This document shows, piece by piece, positions 45,227-54,920 of a stretch of 64,000 nucleotides of DNA. Within the stretch, counting starts at the first letter, position 1; each line of letters starts with the position of its first letter. Below the pieces are notes generated by a model. The model searched no databases. It saw only the letters and a program-made list of their open reading frames with translations, and had not been told where the DNA came from. Source of the stretch: Photobacterium alginatilyticum (GTDB lineage Bacteria > Pseudomonadota > Gammaproteobacteria > Enterobacterales > Vibrionaceae); assembly GCF_009910675.1 (NCBI RefSeq), contig NZ_RSEJ01000001.1, positions 248,001 to 312,000 of the forward strand, read 5' to 3'. The translations under genes were made by a program, and so were the position numbers.

Positions 45227-46129
45227 CTAGAACTTATCTTCATGCTGTCGATAGCATTGGTAAAGGTGTTCAATGAATAGCTTTATTTTTGCCGGTTGGT
45301 GGCGAGTGTAGGGGTAGATGGCAAAGATACCCAGACACTTCGCGACCTGGTGCTGTAGCACTTCTACCAGTCTTCCTTCTCGCAGGTCGTCGGCGACCAG
45401 CACTTTGGGCACATATACCAGTCCTTGTCCTATTAGCGCAGCACGTCTTAGCGCCGAGGCATTATTGGTACTGAAATTGCCGGCGACTTTGACGGTAAAA
45501 GGTGACGATGTGCCTTTGAACAGCCATTCGGTGGCTCCCGTTTCTTGATAGGAATAGGCAAGACAGTTGTGATCTGCCAGATCTTGATAGGTCTTTGGCT
45601 GGCTGCGACGCTCGAAGTAAGCAGGAGCACCACAGATCACCCAGTGGGCATCAGCGAGTCGACGGGCGATAAAACTTGAATCCGGTAACACGCCGGTGCG
45701 GATGGCCAGATCATAGCCTTCTTCGACTATGTCGACAAAACGGTTATCCAGATCCATATGAACCGTTATGTCTGGATATTTCTCGCTGAATTCTGCAATG
45801 GCCTGGGGCAAAATCAGTTCGCCGGAAATCGTCGGTACGGTGATTCGTATACTGCCGGAAAGGCTTTCACCGAGGCCGCTCATCGCATCTTCAGCATTTT
45901 GCACAGAAAGGTAAACCTCGCGGGCATGGCTGAAGAAGACTTCACCGGCCTCAGTCAGGGTAAGTTTGCGTGTCGTGCGGTATAGAAGCTGTACGCCAAG
46001 CTCTTCTTCAAGTCGAGTGATACGTTTACTGACAACAGATTTGGTTAGCCCAACCTGTTCGGCGGCTTTGCTGAAAGAGCCTTGTTCAATCAGGTGGTAG
46101 AAAATGAGGAAATCATCAGTGTTTCGCAT
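45227..46129 (-). CDS. LysR-family transcriptional regulator
   Basis: A 300-residue regulator. The winged helix is at residues 1-60 (GSFSKAAEQVGLTKSVVSKR, LEEELGVQLLYRTTRKLTLT) and the effector domain begins near 90 (SIRITVPTISGELILPQAIA). It belongs to the same broad CrgA/DsdC-like branch as the gene at 1029. It is convergent with lldP and about 200 bases before the PTS IIC gene, which reads the same way. Targets are unknown; lactate genes or the IIC gene are candidates. Confidence 0.92.
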   Translation of the reverse strand: MRNTDDFLIFYHLIEQGSFSKAAEQVGLTKSVVSKRITRLEEELGVQLLYRTTRKLTLTEAGEVFFSHAREVYLSVQNAEDAMSGLGESLSGSIRITVPTISGELILPQAIAEFSEKYPDITVHMDLDNRFVDIVEEGYDLAIRTGVLPDSSFIARRLADAHWVICGAPAYFERRSQPKTYQDLADHNCLAYSYQETGATEWLFKGTSSPFTVKVAGNFSTNNASALRRAALIGQGLVYVPKVLVADDLREGRLVEVLQHQVAKCLGIFAIYPYTRHQPAKIKLFIEHLYQCYRQHEDKF

Positions 46130-46274
46130 TATTAGTATACTTTTTGCAACAATGTCTAGGGTTGTTGAATTATAGCAATCAAATGTCAGACATTTAGTAA
46201 ATGAATGAATTGAGGTGCTCGTTTTGCCCTGTTGATCACGTTAGTGATAACTGAATTAATAAGAAGTATTGCAG

Positions 46275-46306
46275 AAGAAAAGAAAGGCTTACCAAAGGGT
46301 AAGCCT
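46275..46306 (-). terminator. terminator after the PTS IIC gene
   Basis: On the minus strand AGGCTTACC, a short loop and GGTAAGCCT are followed by TTCTTTTCTTC, 30 bases past the stop. Confidence 0.75.
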
Positions 46307-46335
46307 ATATCAACTTTGTGTCTTACCTTTGACGA

Positions 46336-47358
46336 TTAGCCATTTACAAACTGTTGTAATGGGACACGGTCAGCCAACAAACGTTTATAGATCTGGTTAC
46401 CAATTACACCACCGACAACGCCTGCGAAAGCAGCAGCAACTACTGCCATAAACAGTGTTAGCGGATCGTTGAAGGCGATAGAGGCAAGCAGTCCTGGAAT
46501 TGGTGCTGCACTGCCCGGGGCATCATTGATAATACCGAAGTAGGCGGCGATGGTACCTGCCATGGCCCCACCGAGGAAGTTCGACATAAAAATAGGCACA
46601 GGGTTACGGGTAACGATATGGGCCTGAGTGAGAGGCTCCAGCATCACACTGACGGTGTTACTGGACTTACCGAGCTTGAGGCTGTGGAAAATATACCCGT
46701 TGGTGAATGAACCACCGACACAAGCGATGGCTGCAATCCCCATCGGCAAGCCCGTCAAACCGAGCATGGCGGTGAGTGCCATTGAGCTGAGCGGTGAAGT
46801 ACAGACCATCTTGATTAAGCCACCTAGCAAGAAGCCCATGGCAAGCGGCGATAGCAGGGTAGCTTCGGTGATCATATTGGCCAGTGTACCCATCAGCATA
46901 TCCAGTCCCGGGCTGATGAAGATACCAAGTAGTCTGGCGAGCGGTGCCAGAGTTAAGACTCCGACAATGACATCGACGCCTTCGGGCAGGTATTTCTTAA
47001 ACAACGGTGTGGCGAAAGAGAACAGGTAACCAGCAATGAAGCCCTCGAGGATCCCGAGGTTGGCCATAGCTAGACCCGTGACGATGGCAAAGACAGGTTG
47101 TACTCCCATTCGTAGCATGACGAGGGTAGCTGCCGCTACACCGCCCATGCCACCGACCATGTTGCCAAAATCAGCTAGATACTCGATGCCAAGCAGGTTT
47201 CCCATTACATATTTATGAATGGCTTCAACCAGAAAGGTCGCAATGGCGGCATCAGCAAGGCCACTCATAGCCGCACTGCCGTTGGGAGCCTTGAAACTGA
47301 ATACTGAAAACAAACCCAATGCTGCCAGTAGCGCAGCAATACCGAGGATAATTTCCAT
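46336..47358 (-). CDS. PTS_EIIC_2 family membrane protein
   Basis: A 340-residue protein with about eight to nine helices of the PTS sugar transporter IIC type 2 group (PF13303). Characteristic stretches are FLVEAIHKYVMGNLLGIEYL, GFLLGGLIKMVCTSPLSSMA and the GGSFTNGYIFHSLKLGKSSN region. No IIA or IIB partner is encoded nearby, so it may use general components or not act as a true PTS permease. The ATG follows AAGGAAATAAT. The substrate is unknown. Confidence 0.82.
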   Translation of the reverse strand: MEIILGIAALLAALGLFSVFSFKAPNGSAAMSGLADAAIATFLVEAIHKYVMGNLLGIEYLADFGNMVGGMGGVAAATLVMLRMGVQPVFAIVTGLAMANLGILEGFIAGYLFSFATPLFKKYLPEGVDVIVGVLTLAPLARLLGIFISPGLDMLMGTLANMITEATLLSPLAMGFLLGGLIKMVCTSPLSSMALTAMLGLTGLPMGIAAIACVGGSFTNGYIFHSLKLGKSSNTVSVMLEPLTQAHIVTRNPVPIFMSNFLGGAMAGTIAAYFGIINDAPGSAAPIPGLLASIAFNDPLTLFMAVVAAAFAGVVGGVIGNQIYKRLLADRVPLQQFVNG

Positions 47359-48361
47359 ATTATTTCCTTATCATTGTTTTTAGGGCGAACGAAAGCAGAG
47401 CTACGCCCAAAGTATTAAATTAATAGATGAATGAAGAGAGAAGCTGAAATTAACCGGGATCGGGTATTGTGATTTTGAGGTGGAAGTTGAGTTTTGCCAG
47501 AGAGATGAAGTAAGCCATGCTTGACAGACTGTCAGCGTAAGTCTTACCTCAGGGGAGGAGCTGGCCTATACAAGCCGATAGCTTCTTCTTTGACAGAAAA
47601 TGACTGTTCATAACGATCACCATGCCGAGACGTAGTTTAAATTAACTTTGATTCCTGTTGATTAACCTAACATAACTCTGTTGTATGATTTTTGAACTGC
47701 TTCATGTTCTGTTGTGAAATCAGGTTTATATCCTTAAGGCGAGTCACATTGTTTTAAAAAAGTGCAAACGGATGCGGTTAGGTAAAGTGTCGTTATCGCT
47801 ATATATAAGAGAGGATAATCTCAGTTTTGATAGGGGCGGGCAGCTTGTGAAATAACACTTGGCATCCAGACACACAATATGTTACTTTTCTGCGCAATCT
47901 CAGGGGCAGTATTACTGAGACATATGCGTTGTGATGAATTCAGGCTGATTGTGTCACAACGTGCCGTAGGTACTGGCGAACCTTTCGTCAGTAGAAGGGC
48001 ATTAATAGCGCGGACCTGCCAGCAAATAGAGCAGGAGCATATTGAAGGAACCCAACATTGAAAACTCTAACATTGAAAACCCAAATCAGCTTAGTCTTAC
48101 CTAACTGCAGTATTATTACTGAACCTTGATATTTCCTATCTAAATCATTTCAGCTTTTTGCTGTAAACCTGTTACCTCATTAGCTTTTGGCTGATGGTAT
48201 CTTTGTGTTTACCGGCAGGAAAAGAATACCTGACATCCTATTGACCCTTTATATGGCTGTGTAATTTATTAACCTGATTGCATGCTATATACGTTGAGTC
48301 GGATAGTACCTCAGGTATGTTCTGCCGAACGTCATGTTTCATATGACGTGTTAATTATTGG
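47359..48361. other. 1.0-kb region without a convincing gene
   Basis: This gap separates the PTS IIC gene from the norspermidine operon. A 60-codon frame at 47879 has no ribosome site and no recognisable features. ACATTGAAAAC is repeated at 48054 and 48071. A long leader or an undetected small RNA is possible, but I see no hairpin-terminator signature to support one. Confidence 0.5.
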
Positions 48362-51259
48362 ATGACACCCATGAGTAATGTGTTTGATTTAGACGATATC
48401 AAGCTAGCCTCAAACGTACCGGTTGTACATGAATTGTACGATTTGACACCCGATGAACTTCTGCTGAGCCAGGAGCATTATGAGTCGGAAGTGCGCTCCT
48501 ATCCGAGAAGGCTGCCACTTGCTATCAAGAAAGCATCAGGCGCACTGGTGGAAGATAGCCGCGGCCAACTCTTTCTGGATTGTCTGGCTGGTGCCGGAAC
48601 ACTGGCTCTGGGTTACAACCACCCAGAAATCAATCAGGCAATTATCGAACAGCTAAACCAGGGGCTGCCGTACCAGACTCTGGATATGACAACCCCGGCC
48701 AAAGATAAATTCATCAAAGAAGTGATGAACTTCCTGCCGGATGATTTTGCAGCCAACGCCCGTATTCAGTTCTGTGGCCCTTCCGGTGCCGATGCTGTAG
48801 AGGCGGCGATTAAACTGGCCAAGCAAACCACTGGCCGAAACACGATGGCGGCTTTCCATGGTGCCTACCATGGTATGACTAACGGAACCATGGCATTGAT
48901 GGGTAACCTGGGGACGAAAGAGCGTCGTCAGGGGCTGATGGCAGATGTCCATTTCCTGCCGTTCCCATATAGCCTGCGTTGCCCGTTCGGCCTGAAAGGC
49001 AATGAAGGGGCCAAACAAAGCATTCGCTATATCGAGCGTATGCTGAGTGATGATGAAAGTGGTGTACAGAAACCCGCGGCGATCATTGTCGAGCCTGTAC
49101 AGGGCGAGGGTGGGGTGATCCCGGCTCCGGCTTTCTGGCTACAAGAGCTGCGTCGTATCACCAAAGAACATGGCATTCTGTTGATCCTTGATGAAATCCA
49201 GTGTGGTATCGGTAAAACCGGTCACCGTTTTGCGTTCGAAGAATCAGGTATTACCCCAGATATTCTTTGTTTGTCGAAAGCTGTTGGTGGCGGTTTGCCG
49301 ATGTCTGTACTGCTATTCGATAAGTCGATTGATACCTGGCGCCCGGGAGAGCATACCGGCACATTCCGAGGCAACCAGTTGGCGATGGCGACCGGTGCCA
49401 AGGCACTAGAGATTATTCGTCGTGATCACCTGGTAGAGCATGCCGAGAAAGCAGGTCAGTACCTGCGTGAAGGCTTGGAGCGCATTGCTGGTTACACCGA
49501 TTGCATCGCAGAAGTGCGTGGCAAAGGGCTGATGCTGGGTGTTGAGATTGTTAAGCCAAACAATCAGAAGAACAAGTTCGGTGAGCCAGAGGCCGATCCG
49601 GAAATGACGGCAAACATCCAGCGCGCTGCATTGGAACGTGGCCTGATCATCGAAAAAGGCGGACGTCAGGGTGCTGTGCTGCGTTTTCTTCCGCCGCTGA
49701 TTATTAGCTACGAGCAGATTGATTTTGCCCTCGATGCGTTGAGCAAGGCCATTCTTGCTACCGCTGGTCCGGCAACAATTAAAGAAGCCAATGCGGAATC
49801 GGATCAAGAGCAGTGGCGTTCGTACTTCATCCACACTGGTGAAGGCGGTGCAGATGAGCTTGAGATTGCGCTAAACCAGACCACACAAGTTCTGAAACAA
49901 GTTTTCGAAGCGGCTGATGCGCCGTACTCAGGGCTCGAGCCGCTGGTACTGAAAAACTTGATCAACAACATCGAGCTGGACGATCAGCAGCTGCCGCTGG
50001 AAACAGTCATTGAGCAGACTGGAGAACTGATCGCCAAGAACTCGATCATGGTCCAGCATCCAAGCTGTATTGCGCATCTGCATACACCGCCTTTATTGCC
50101 AGCGGTTGCCGCCGAGGCATTTATCAGCTCATTGAATCAATCAATGGACTCATGGGATCAGGCAAGTTCTGCAACTTATGTGGAACAGAAAGTTGTCGAT
50201 TGGCTGTGCGGTGTTTATGAGCTTGGCGAGCAGGCTGATGGTGTGTTTACCAGTGGTGGTACCCAGAGCAACCTGATGGGTTTGTTGCTGGCACGTGACT
50301 GGGCGGCAGATACGATTTCTGGCCATAATATCCAAAAAGAAGGTTTGCCGGATTATGCGGGCAAGCTGCGTATCCTGTGTTCTAAGAAGTCTCATTTCAC
50401 GGTACAGAAATCTGCATCGCTGCTTGGTCTGGGTGAACATGCCGTGGAGTGTGTGGATACCAACCCAGATGGCACAATCAAGCTGGCCTCGCTGGTGACG
50501 ACCATTGAGTCGATGAAAAGCGAAGGCTTGATGCCGTTTGCTCTTGTGGGGACAGCAGGGACGACCGATCACGGTGCGATTGATGATTTGGCCGGTCTGG
50601 CGGATGTTGCCCAGCAGCACAACCTGTGGCTGCATGTTGATGGCGCCTACGGTGGTGCGTTGATCCTGAGCCGCCATAAGACGCGCTTGCACGGTATTGA
50701 GCGAGCAGATTCGCTCAGCGTGGACTTCCATAAGTTGTTCTATCAGCCAATCAGCTGCGGTGCGGTATTGCTCAAAGACAAAGAGCACTTTAAATACCTG
50801 CTGCACCATGCTGATTACCTGAATCGTGAAGATGATCTGCTGCCAAACCTGGTCGACAAGTCGATTGCTACTACTAAGCGATTTGATGCACTGAAAGTGC
50901 TGATGACGATGCAGTGTGTGGGCACCCAGGCGCTTGGCGCTATGTATGATCATTTGCTGGGACAGGCGCAGCAGGTTGCCGATCTGATCAATCAGTCTAC
51001 TGACTTTGAGTTGTTGGCCGATCCCGCATTGTCGACGGTATTGTTCCGCTCTCTTGGCGATCAAACAGTCGATATCGATCAGTTCAACAAGCAGCTCCGT
51101 ATTGAAGCTTTGGTGAAAGGTGTTGCCGTATTGGGCGAAACGGTAGTGGACGGCAAAGTGGCGCTTAAGTTCACGATTCTTAACCCGTGTCTGACGATGG
51201 CTGATTTCGAAACCTTACTTAACAATATTAATGACCTGGCCCGTACGCTGGTTGATTAA
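48362..51259 (+). CDS. fused diaminobutyrate aminotransferase / diaminobutyrate decarboxylase
   Basis: A 965-residue two-enzyme fusion. The N-terminal half is a class-III aminotransferase (EC 2.6.1.76) with PLP lysine at about K306 (LSKAVGGGLPM) and GPSGADAVEAAIKLA near 140. The C-terminal half is a group-II PLP decarboxylase (EC 4.1.1.86) with K791 in SVDFHKLFYQP and HVDGAYGGALILS. Together they turn aspartate semialdehyde into 1,3-diaminopropane, first step of the norspermidine route. The same fusion is known in Vibrio cholerae. A start at 48371 (MSNVFD) is equally possible. Confidence 0.93.
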   Translation: MTPMSNVFDLDDIKLASNVPVVHELYDLTPDELLLSQEHYESEVRSYPRRLPLAIKKASGALVEDSRGQLFLDCLAGAGTLALGYNHPEINQAIIEQLNQGLPYQTLDMTTPAKDKFIKEVMNFLPDDFAANARIQFCGPSGADAVEAAIKLAKQTTGRNTMAAFHGAYHGMTNGTMALMGNLGTKERRQGLMADVHFLPFPYSLRCPFGLKGNEGAKQSIRYIERMLSDDESGVQKPAAIIVEPVQGEGGVIPAPAFWLQELRRITKEHGILLILDEIQCGIGKTGHRFAFEESGITPDILCLSKAVGGGLPMSVLLFDKSIDTWRPGEHTGTFRGNQLAMATGAKALEIIRRDHLVEHAEKAGQYLREGLERIAGYTDCIAEVRGKGLMLGVEIVKPNNQKNKFGEPEADPEMTANIQRAALERGLIIEKGGRQGAVLRFLPPLIISYEQIDFALDALSKAILATAGPATIKEANAESDQEQWRSYFIHTGEGGADELEIALNQTTQVLKQVFEAADAPYSGLEPLVLKNLINNIELDDQQLPLETVIEQTGELIAKNSIMVQHPSCIAHLHTPPLLPAVAAEAFISSLNQSMDSWDQASSATYVEQKVVDWLCGVYELGEQADGVFTSGGTQSNLMGLLLARDWAADTISGHNIQKEGLPDYAGKLRILCSKKSHFTVQKSASLLGLGEHAVECVDTNPDGTIKLASLVTTIESMKSEGLMPFALVGTAGTTDHGAIDDLAGLADVAQQHNLWLHVDGAYGGALILSRHKTRLHGIERADSLSVDFHKLFYQPISCGAVLLKDKEHFKYLLHHADYLNREDDLLPNLVDKSIATTKRFDALKVLMTMQCVGTQALGAMYDHLLGQAQQVADLINQSTDFELLADPALSTVLFRSLGDQTVDIDQFNKQLRIEALVKGVAVLGETVVDGKVALKFTILNPCLTMADFETLLNNINDLARTLVD

Positions 51260-51359
51260 TTGATTTACTAACAATAGGTGCTGCTACGCACTGGCTGATA
51301 ACAGCGGTAGCGGCACCAGCGTTCTAAAACGTATTGATTATTAACGGAAGAAAATAACG

Positions 51360-52604
51360 ATGGCTATTTTACAAATTGGTGCTGGCGGTGTTGGCTGGGT
51401 AATTGCGCACAAAGCGGCTCAAAACAACGAGGTACTTGGTGATATTACGATTGCATCACGTACAGTTTCTAAGTGTGAAAAGATCATTGAATCGATCCAA
51501 AAGAAAAACAACCTTAAAGATCCTTCTAAGAAACTGGAAGCACGTGCTGTTAACGCCGATGATGTTGAAGCTCTGGTTGCCCTGATCAAGGAAGTTAAGC
51601 CTGATCTGGTTATCAACGCCGGTCCTCCGTGGGTGAACATGGCAATCATGGAAGCGTGTTACCAGGCTAAGGTGTCTTACCTGGATACCTCTGTAGCGGT
51701 TGACCTGTGCTCTGAAGGTCAGCAGGTTCCTCAGGCCTACGATTGGCAGTGGGGCTACCGCGAGAAATTCAAGGAAGCGGGTATCACAGGTATTCTTGGT
51801 GCCGGCTTCGATCCGGGTGTAGTAAGCGTATTTGCCGCGTATGCGGTTAAGCACCTATTTGATGAAATCGACACTATCGATGTGATGGATGTTAACGCCG
51901 GTGATCACGGCAAGAAGTTCGCGACTAACTTCGACCCGGAAACAAACATGCTGGAAATCCAGGGCGATTCTTTCTACTGGGAAGAAGGTGAATGGAAGCA
52001 GGTTCCGTGTCATACCCGTATGATGGAATTTGATTTCCCGAACTGTGGTAGTCATAAAGTCTATTCAATGGCGCACGATGAAGTTCGCTCTATGAAGGAA
52101 TTCATTCCTGCCAAGCGTATTGAGTTCTGGATGGGCTTTGGTGACAAATACCTGAACTACTTCAACTGCATGCGTGATATCGGCCTGCTAAGCCCAGACC
52201 CGGTAACGCTACAAGACGGTACTGTGGTTGAGCCGCTGAAAGTACTGAAGGCTATCCTGCCAGATCCAACGTCTCTGGCGCCGGGCTATACCGGCAAGAC
52301 CTGTATCGGTACTTGGGTTCAGGGTAAGAAAGACGGCAAAGCGCGTAGCGTGTTCATCTACAACAATGCCGATCACGAAGTGGCTTACGAAGATGTTGAG
52401 CATCAGGCGATTTCTTACACCACCGGTGTTCCGGCTATTTCTGCTGCGCTTCAGTACTTCCGCGGTACTTGGGCAGAAGCTGGCGTGTTCAATATGGAAC
52501 AGCTAGACCCGGATCCGTTCCTGGAAACAATGCCGGGTATCGGTCTGGACTGGCATGTACAGGAGCTGGAAGTAGGCCAGCCTTTGATCAACATCCTGAA
52601 GTAA
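51360..52604 (+). CDS. carboxynorspermidine synthase
   Basis: A 414-residue NAD(P)H-dependent reductase of the saccharopine dehydrogenase family. It condenses diaminopropane with aspartate semialdehyde to carboxynorspermidine. The N-terminal nucleotide motif is GAGGVGWVIAHKAA (residues 7-20) and the family segments LVINAGPPWVNMAIMEACYQ and GAGFDPGVVSVFAAY are clear. It starts 100 bases after the Dat-Ddc gene with GGAAG upstream, and precedes nspC, the conserved vibrio order. Confidence 0.94.
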   Translation: MAILQIGAGGVGWVIAHKAAQNNEVLGDITIASRTVSKCEKIIESIQKKNNLKDPSKKLEARAVNADDVEALVALIKEVKPDLVINAGPPWVNMAIMEACYQAKVSYLDTSVAVDLCSEGQQVPQAYDWQWGYREKFKEAGITGILGAGFDPGVVSVFAAYAVKHLFDEIDTIDVMDVNAGDHGKKFATNFDPETNMLEIQGDSFYWEEGEWKQVPCHTRMMEFDFPNCGSHKVYSMAHDEVRSMKEFIPAKRIEFWMGFGDKYLNYFNCMRDIGLLSPDPVTLQDGTVVEPLKVLKAILPDPTSLAPGYTGKTCIGTWVQGKKDGKARSVFIYNNADHEVAYEDVEHQAISYTTGVPAISAALQYFRGTWAEAGVFNMEQLDPDPFLETMPGIGLDWHVQELEVGQPLINILK

Positions 52605-52746
52605 TGATTTGTGCTGGCTCTTTTATCTGATAGCTGTGTTGGAAGTGCTCATTTACGTTCGTAAACTCCGCGCTTCCGCCTTGCTCTAAGACAAAATAGC
52701 GGCGCACAGCTAAGTAAGATCATTATTTTAAGTAATTGAATTAATA

Positions 52747-52774
52747 AAGCCGGTGTCGGTCACGACATCGGCTT
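52747..52774 (+). promoter_or_regulatory. hairpin directly before nspC
   Basis: AAGCCGGTGTCG, loop GTCA, CGACATCGGCTT form a 12-pair stem with one G-T pair. It ends 13 bases before the nspC ATG and has no T-run. It may partly stop transcripts or fold over the weak nspC ribosome site. Function is inferred. Confidence 0.5.
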
Positions 52775-52787
52775 GTTGGTAATTAAA

Positions 52788-53921
52788 ATGCAGAAAACTG
52801 ATCTAAAAACCCCTTTCTTCATGATTGATGAAGAAAAGTTGATTGCCAATCTGGAGAAGGCCAAGCTGCTGAAAGAGCTGTCTGGTGTGAAGCTGGTGTT
52901 GGCTCTGAAGTGTTTCTCGACCTGGGGCGTATTCGACATCATCAAGCCTTATTTGGACGGTACGACCAGCAGTGGTCCGTATGAAGTGAAGCTGGGTTAT
53001 GAAACCTTTGGTGGCGAGACACACGCATACAGCGTTGGCTACAGCGAAGATGACGTCAAAGAAGTGGCTGATATCTGCGACAAGATGATTTTCAATTCGC
53101 AAAGCCAGCTGGCGGCTTACCGCCATCTTGTTGAAGGCAAGGCATCGTTGGGGCTGCGTTTGAACCCGGGTGTGAGCTATGCCGGTCAGGACTTGGCAAA
53201 CCCGGCGCGTAAGTTCTCGCGCTTGGGTGTTCAGGCAGACAATATCGATCCGTCCGTGTTTGAAACGCTGGACGGTGTGATGTTCCACATGAACTGTGAG
53301 AACAAAGATGTTGATGCCTTTATCGCTTTGCTTGACGCCATTTCTGAGCAGTTTGGCTCGTATCTGAATAAGCTAGACTGGGTGAGTCTGGGCGGTGGAG
53401 TGTTCTTTACCTGGCCGGGTTACCAGCTTGAAAAGCTGGCTGCGGCATTGAAGGCCTTCTCTGAAAAGCACGGAGTTCAGCTTTATCTGGAGCCGGGTGA
53501 GGCTATCATCACCAAGACGACGGATTTGGTCGTTACTGTGGTTGATATCGTTGAAAACGAAGTCAAGACAGCGATTGTAGACAGTGCGACGGAAGCGCAC
53601 CGTCTTGATACCTTAATTTACGATGAGCCAGCCTCTATCGCAGAAGCAAGCGAGAGCGGTGATCATCAGTATGTGATTGGTAGCTGCTCGTGTCTGGCGG
53701 GCGACCAGTTCTGTGTGACTCAGTTTGAGCAGCCGTTGGAGATTGGTCAGCGCCTCCATATTATGGACAGCGCAGGCTATACCATGGTGAAGTTGAACTG
53801 GTTTAATGGTTTGAAGATGCCGTCGGTGTACTGCCAGCGTCAGAATGGGGACATCGAAAAACTGAACGAGTTTGGCTACGATGACTTTAAGCGCTCGCTG
53901 TCACAGTGGAGTGTCAGCTAG
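52788..53921 (+). CDS. nspC: carboxynorspermidine decarboxylase
   Basis: A 377-residue PLP enzyme of the alanine-racemase fold, identical in length to known NspC. The PLP lysine is K41 in [12 protein letters not shown], the phosphate-binding GGG is in [11 protein letters not shown] and the C-terminal active-site Cys is in [11 protein letters not shown]. It produces norspermidine, which in vibrios controls biofilm formation. I choose the ATG at 52788; the upstream TTG would lengthen it by five residues. It is last in the operon. Confidence 0.96.
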   Translation: MQKTDLKTPFFMIDEEKLIANLEKAKLLKELSGVKLVLALKCFSTWGVFDIIKPYLDGTTSSGPYEVKLGYETFGGETHAYSVGYSEDDVKEVADICDKMIFNSQSQLAAYRHLVEGKASLGLRLNPGVSYAGQDLANPARKFSRLGVQADNIDPSVFETLDGVMFHMNCENKDVDAFIALLDAISEQFGSYLNKLDWVSLGGGVFFTWPGYQLEKLAAALKAFSEKHGVQLYLEPGEAIITKTTDLVVTVVDIVENEVKTAIVDSATEAHRLDTLIYDEPASIAEASESGDHQYVIGSCSCLAGDQFCVTQFEQPLEIGQRLHIMDSAGYTMVKLNWFNGLKMPSVYCQRQNGDIEKLNEFGYDDFKRSLSQWSVS

Positions 53922-53943
53922 TTCAGCTCCGATTTTGAATCAT

Positions 53944-53970
53944 AAAGGCCGCATTGCGGCCTTTATTGTT
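53944..53970 (+). terminator. terminator of the norspermidine operon
   Basis: AAAGGCCGC, loop ATT, GCGGCCTTT followed by ATTGTTTT, 23 bases past the nspC stop. Confidence 0.88.
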
Positions 53971-54087
53971 TTAAGCTGTGCGTCTTCAGTGCAAACAGGG
54001 CGTGTTGTGTTATTGATCAGTTTTTGCGTGGTTTATCGCTGCTTTTGTTGCTTTTTGAGCAGTTGAAAGAAAATCGACATTTTTTCA

Positions 54088-54115
54088 TTGACTCATTATT
54101 TAAAATCAGTAAATT
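54088..54115 (+). promoter_or_regulatory. promoter of the tRNA cluster
   Basis: TTGACT (54088-54093) and TAAATT (54110-54115) are 16 bases apart, about 70 bases before the first tRNA. Confidence 0.6.
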
Positions 54116-54185
54116 ACACCACGTACCGCAGCGGGGAGACTTGTTAAGCGGTAAGTCGAAAGACTGCTTTTATATGTAATACGAA

Positions 54186-54259
54186 GGCGCGTTGGCAGAG
54201 TGGCTATGCAGCGGATTGCAAATCCGTGGACCTCGGTTCGACTCCGGGACGCGCCTCCA
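54186..54259 (+). tRNA. tRNA-Cys (GCA), copy 2
   Basis: A 74-nt gene identical to copy 1 at 39534, with encoded CCA. It is first in a cluster of four tRNA genes. Confidence 0.97.
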
Positions 54260-54262
54260 TTT

Positions 54263-54353
54263 GCGACACTAGCTCAGCTGGTAGAGCGCAACCTTGCCAA
54301 GGTTGAGGTCACGCCTAGTTCCTCGAAGATCAGGAACCTCGTGTGTCGCTCCA
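54263..54353 (+). pseudogene. tRNA-Gly (GCC) interrupted in the T arm
   Basis: Acceptor GCGACAC pairs with GTGTCGC, the D-arm TAGCTCAGCTGGTAGAGC and the anticodon arm CAACCTTGCCAAGGTTG (GCC) are normal, and the CCA is encoded. The T arm is wrong: where ACGAGTTCGAACCTCGT is expected, the sequence reads ACGCCTAGTTCCTCGAAGAT then CAGGAACCTCGT. That is 15 extra bases and no T-loop. The gene is 91 nt instead of 76. GTTCCT/AGGAAC can pair into a new hairpin. A working tRNA-Gly is unlikely. Confidence 0.8.
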
Positions 54354-54449
54354 AATTTTGCGATATTGATGTACTCAGTATCAAAGATGGTGTCTAACCG
54401 CTTTTTTATAAAGCACATTGGTTAGGAGCATCGCAATCAAGAATTGCGT

Positions 54450-54536
54450 GCCCTGGTGGTGGAATTGGTAGACACAAGGGATTTAAAATCCCTCGACGTT
54501 CGCGTTGTGCCGGTTCAAGTCCGGCCCGGGGCACCA
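54450..54536 (+). tRNA. tRNA-Leu (TAA)
   Basis: An 87-nt class-II tRNA with a long variable arm. Acceptor GCCCTGG pairs with CCGGGGC, the anticodon loop is in GGGATTTAAAATCCC (TAA), the T-loop GGTTCAAGTCC is normal and CCA is encoded. Confidence 0.97.
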
Positions 54537-54547
54537 TCTAAATGTAA

Positions 54548-54621
54548 GGCGCGTTGGCAGAGTGGCTATGCAGCGGATTGCAAATCCGTGGACCTCGGTT
54601 CGACTCCGGGACGCGCCTCCA
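54548..54621 (+). tRNA. tRNA-Cys (GCA), copy 3
   Basis: A 74-nt gene identical to copies 1 and 2, last in the cluster. Confidence 0.97.
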
Positions 54622-54648
54622 TATTTATGGCTAAGCCATACAAATTAA

Positions 54649-54673
54649 ACCAGCCTAGTGCTGGTTTTTTTGT
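54649..54673 (+). terminator. terminator of the tRNA cluster
   Basis: ACCAGC, loop CTAGT, GCTGGT and a T run, the same module as at 39633. Confidence 0.85.
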
Positions 54674-54920
54674 GTTTGGAATTCAGAGAAACTACGCTCT
54701 GAAATCTTCCCTCCATTTTATCTCTTGTTCTTCGTGTTATTTTTCTGTGCTTACCTATATGAAATATCAATGATCAAGGATGATATGATGCTTGTCACGA
54801 ATTTTGGGTTAAATTTTGTTGAGCATTCCATTGCTTTATCATATTCAGAAACGGGAGTAGTTGTGTAGTGATGGGCGGAGTAGACTGAGCCTCTTAATAA
54901 ATATATAGACTAGATTAACA

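Noticed and set aside
47879..48061. 60-codon frame in the gap before the norspermidine operon
   Set aside because: No ribosome site and no protein-like features.
50150..51064. 304-codon minus-strand frame inside the Dat-Ddc gene
   Set aside because: It is the mirror of a conserved PLP decarboxylase and shows no domain or start signal.
54200..54773. Open frames running across the tRNA cluster
   Set aside because: They are produced by tRNA sequence and have no coding features.
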